A program made the position numbers and the translations under genes. The notes beneath the pieces are model-generated. The model did no database searches and was not told the origin of the DNA. It saw nothing but the letters and a program-made list of their open reading frames with translations. From positions 1 to 7,515 of the forward strand of contig JAQGKJ010000420.1 in NCBI GenBank assembly GCA_028290165.1: a stretch of DNA of 7,515 bases, given 5' to 3'. The DNA is from Bradyrhizobium sp. Lineage in GTDB: Bacteria; Pseudomonadota; Alphaproteobacteria; Rhizobiales; Xanthobacteraceae. Shown here one piece after another: positions 5,932 through 7,515 of the stretch (the stretch's first letter is position 1; each line of letters begins with the position of its first letter).

Positions 5932-5980
5932 TGGCCCGACCGGGTCAGCTGACGCGACCGGGTCAGTTGGCGCGACCGTG
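5932..5980. repeat. 18-bp tandem repeat across a stop codon
   Basis: Two full 18-bp units (5932-5949 and 5950-5967, sharing the core CGACCGGGTCAG) are followed by a partial third unit ending about 5980. A degenerate copy may precede them at 5914-5931. The unit is a multiple of three and contains TCA, so on the minus strand it repeats the TGA stop of the small gene ending at 5963. In-frame TGA codons lie at 5963-5965, 5945-5947 and 5927-5929. Confidence 0.75.
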
Positions 5981-6199
5981 CTCGCGCAGGAGTTTCTCGC
6001 CGTCTTCGGTGACGGTCACGAGCAGCCCGAAGCCGGCAATGGTCTCGCGTTCGACGTAGCCGCGATCGACGGCATCCTCCCAGATGGTCAGTCGCGGGCA
6101 GGACGTACGCCAGGTCGCGATCACCTCGGAATAAAGCCGCGGCTCCCGGGCGATCCATTCGACAAGATCAAGCACCAGCGCGTCCGCCGTCTCGGCCAT
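5963..6199 (-). CDS. Small uncharacterised protein, possible winged-helix fold
   Basis: This 78-residue protein has no function I can name, though its sequence style is familiar from bradyrhizobial hypothetical proteins. It begins MAETADALVLDLVEWIARE, probably a helix, followed by PRLYSEVIATWRTSCPRLTIWEDAVDRGYVE (20-50) and LLVTVTEDGEKLLREHG (59-75). A helix, a second helix pair, 'ED...RGYVER', then a strand with VT-x2-G and a final helix fits a small winged helix-turn-helix domain. That reading is inference from pattern, and DNA binding is not shown. The frame reaches 6226, but ATG 6199 has AGGAG at 8-nt spacing and is preferred. It starts 16 bp after the TauE/SafE gene on the same strand, so it is probably the second gene of that operon. 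Its last codons and stop lie in the 18-bp tandem repeat. Confidence 0.75.
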   Translation of the reverse strand: MAETADALVLDLVEWIAREPRLYSEVIATWRTSCPRLTIWEDAVDRGYVERETIAGFGLLVTVTEDGEKLLREHGRAN

Positions 6200-6215
6200 C
6201 GGCTTTCTCCTTCGC

Positions 6216-6975
6216 TCAAAAGGCAAAAGCGTTGCTGCGCACCAGCAAGAGCCAGCTTCCGTAAAGGATGTAGTAGCAGGCGACGGTGGTGATCAGCCGT
6301 GCGGCCCAGGTGCGAAATTGCAGATCGGTCATGGCTTCCAGGATGCGCCGCGCCAGCGACGTGCCGGTCATCGACGCAGCGATGGCGACAGCGGCGAGAA
6401 TCGGATCAAGCGTCGCGGCCTGATCGATGATGCCGCCGAAATAGATCAGCTTGGTAAAATGACTGGCGACCTGACAGGTGGCCTTGGTGGCGACGATGGC
6501 ACGACGGTCGAATTTGCCGCCGAGAAAGAAGGTGTCCAACAGCGGCCCGGAGACGCCGGTCATCAGCATCAGCCCCATGCAGACCGAACCGTAGAAGGTG
6601 CCCTGCCAGATGCTGTCCGGATTGGGTTTCAGGTCCGACGGCATCAGCCGCGCCATGAACGGCGTCACCCCGAGCAGCAACAGGGCAATGGGTTTGTCCG
6701 GCACGTAGCGGGTGATCGACCACGCCGCCAACGCCAGCGCGCAGCCGATCAGATAGACCGAGACCGGCCGCCACCTGATGTGGCTGCGCCACAGAAAGGC
6801 GCGCCAGCCGTTCGACGCCATCTGCGTGATCGCGTGCAGCACCATCGCCGTCGGCAGCGGCATCAGCGTCAGCAGCACCGATCAGGATCAGCCCGCCGGC
6901 CATGCCGAACAGGCCGGACAGGAACGCGGTCGCGACCATCAGCACGCCAAGGGCGGCCATCATCAGCGGCGTCAT
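6216..6975 (-). pseudogene. TauE/SafE-family sulfite/anion exporter, frameshifted
   Basis: This gene encodes a multi-pass inner-membrane protein of the TauE/SafE (sulfite or sulfonate exporter) family, split across two frames. The first frame, from ATG 6975 (GAGGAG about 6 nt upstream), reads MTPLMMAALGVLMVATAFLS, then GLFGMAGGLILI, about 32 residues covering the first membrane helix and its glycine-rich turn. It then degenerates into an Ala/Asp-rich run. The second frame continues from GTG 6878 as LLTLMPLPTAMVLHAITQMA and carries all remaining helices to TGA 6216 (220 residues). Together they give about 252 residues, normal for the family. The two frames join at 6876-6882. Two missing bases in the GG run would restore the expected LIG-V-LL; one extra base is the other reading. 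Apart from this the gene is intact, so a recent mutation, a sequencing error or frameshifting are all possible. The substrate is not known. It is divergent from the LysR-type gene and upstream of the 78-residue gene. Confidence 0.85.
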
Positions 6976-7006
6976 TGGAATCTCCTCGGCAATATTTCTG
7001 CCTTGC

Positions 7007-7035
7007 TTGTATCGGCCGCGCAAACGGAGTTATCT
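7007..7035 (+). promoter_or_regulatory. Candidate promoter for the LysR-type gene
   Basis: TTGTAT (7007-7012) and TTATCT (7030-7035) are separated by 17 nt and precede ATG 7066 by a suitable distance. Both match the sigma-70-type consensus only partly. The 90-bp divergent region also contains TTGC (7003-7006) and GCAA (7020-7023) as short inverted arms, which might belong to a LysR-type binding site. I cannot separate this from chance. Confidence 0.3.
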
Positions 7036-7065
7036 TGGCCTGGCATCAGTTTTCCTGAGGGTGAG

Positions 7066-7515
7066 ATGCGGCGGCTCCTGTTTCTCAACGGCATCAAGGC
7101 GTTCGAGGCCGCGGCGCGCAGCGGCAGTTTCAGCGCTGCCGGGGCCGAACTCAACGTGTCGGCGGCGGCGGTCAGCCGGATGGTGCATCTCCTTGAAGCG
7201 CGGCTCGGCGTCGCGCTGTTCGAGCGCAAGGCCAACCGGCTGGCGATGACCCCGGCGGGGCGCGCCTATCAGAGCGGGCTGACGCCGATCTTCGATGCGC
7301 TGGCAAGCCTGACCGCGCAGGTGACCGCGCCCTCGAGCGTGCGGGCGTTGACCATCGGCGTCGGCCCGACCTTTGCCATGCGATGGTTCATCCCGCGGCT
7401 GGCGGACTTTCGCGCCGTCGAGCCGGATATCGACGTGCGCATCACCACCGGCGGTGCCGCGGCGCCGTTCGGCGATGACTGGAGCTGCGGCATCAAGCTC
7501 GGCGACGGCGACTGG
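7066..7515 (+). CDS. LysR-type transcriptional regulator (3' end outside window)
   Basis: The first 150 residues are visible and the frame is open to the right edge. The N-terminal winged helix-turn-helix is clear: FLNGIKAFEAAARSGSFSAA (6-25), ELNVSAAAVSRMVHLLEARL (28-47), then GVALFERKANRLAMTPAG (48-65). A linker helix follows, and the start of the periplasmic-binding-protein-like effector domain appears at LTIGVGPTFAMRWFIPRLADF (about residues 95-115), followed by PDIDVRITTGG. The Ala-Phe-Glu-Ala-Ala-Ala opening and the MRWFIPRL motif place it near the GcvA-like branch of LysR regulators. ATG 7066 has GAGG 5 nt upstream. It is divergent from the TauE/SafE gene, with 90 bp between starts. 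By the usual LysR arrangement it probably controls that exporter and itself; the inducer is unknown. Confidence 0.93.
   Translation, partial: MRRLLFLNGIKAFEAAARSGSFSAAGAELNVSAAAVSRMVHLLEARLGVALFERKANRLAMTPAGRAYQSGLTPIFDALASLTAQVTAPSSVRALTIGVGPTFAMRWFIPRLADFRAVEPDIDVRITTGGAAAPFGDDWSCGIKLGDGDW

Noticed and set aside
6318..7058. A 246-codon plus-strand frame opposite the TauE/SafE gene
   Set aside because: It is extremely Arg/Gln/His-rich and antisense to recognisable membrane helices.

Overview
The window is high-GC chromosomal DNA from an alphaproteobacterium, most likely of the Bradyrhizobium/Rhodopseudomonas/Afipia group (Nitrobacteraceae). The clearest pointers are two intergenic palindromic repeats, one built on CGTCATTGCGAG...CAATCCAT and one on CGTCATGCCCGGGC...CATCCACGTC. 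From memory, both are very common in genomes of that group. Their six-frame translations give the familiar spurious peptides 'MPGLVPGIH' and 'MAGTSPAMT'. This assignment is recognition, not a search result.

Layout. Positions 1-2473 (minus strand) hold a two-gene operon: a DUF1800 protein followed by a Tat-signal DUF1501 protein that runs off the left edge. A short divergent promoter region with a 7-bp inverted repeat separates it from a small plus-strand cysteine-rich CWC-type protein (2589-2801). A 221-bp gap follows, ending in a terminator-like hairpin. Then comes a plus-strand pair of small, unrecognised, membrane-anchored or exported proteins (3023-3631 and 3628-4113) that overlap by four bases (GTGA). 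I find local sequence similarity and a matching cysteine arrangement between these two, which suggests a diverged tandem duplication.

Converging on this pair are two minus-strand glutathione S-transferase genes of different classes: a LigE-type beta-etherase-like GST (4130-4825) and a YfcG-like Nu-class GST (5059-5766). The two palindromic repeats lie between them. Upstream of the YfcG-like gene is a perfect 15-bp palindrome that may be an operator. Next, on the minus strand, are a small conserved-looking protein with possible winged-helix character (5963-6199), whose stop codon lies in an 18-bp tandem repeat carrying several in-frame TGA codons, and a TauE/SafE-family exporter (6216-6975) broken by a frameshift near its 32nd codon. 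A divergent LysR-type regulator (7066 to the right edge, incomplete) is the natural candidate to control the exporter and the small gene behind it.

Most of the window is ordinary chromosomal content. The parts most worth a second look are the paired paralogous exported proteins with the hairpin before them, the exporter frameshift, and the repeat block with a compensatory base change between its arms. I see no RNA gene, CRISPR array, insertion sequence, phage gene or recognisable defence system.
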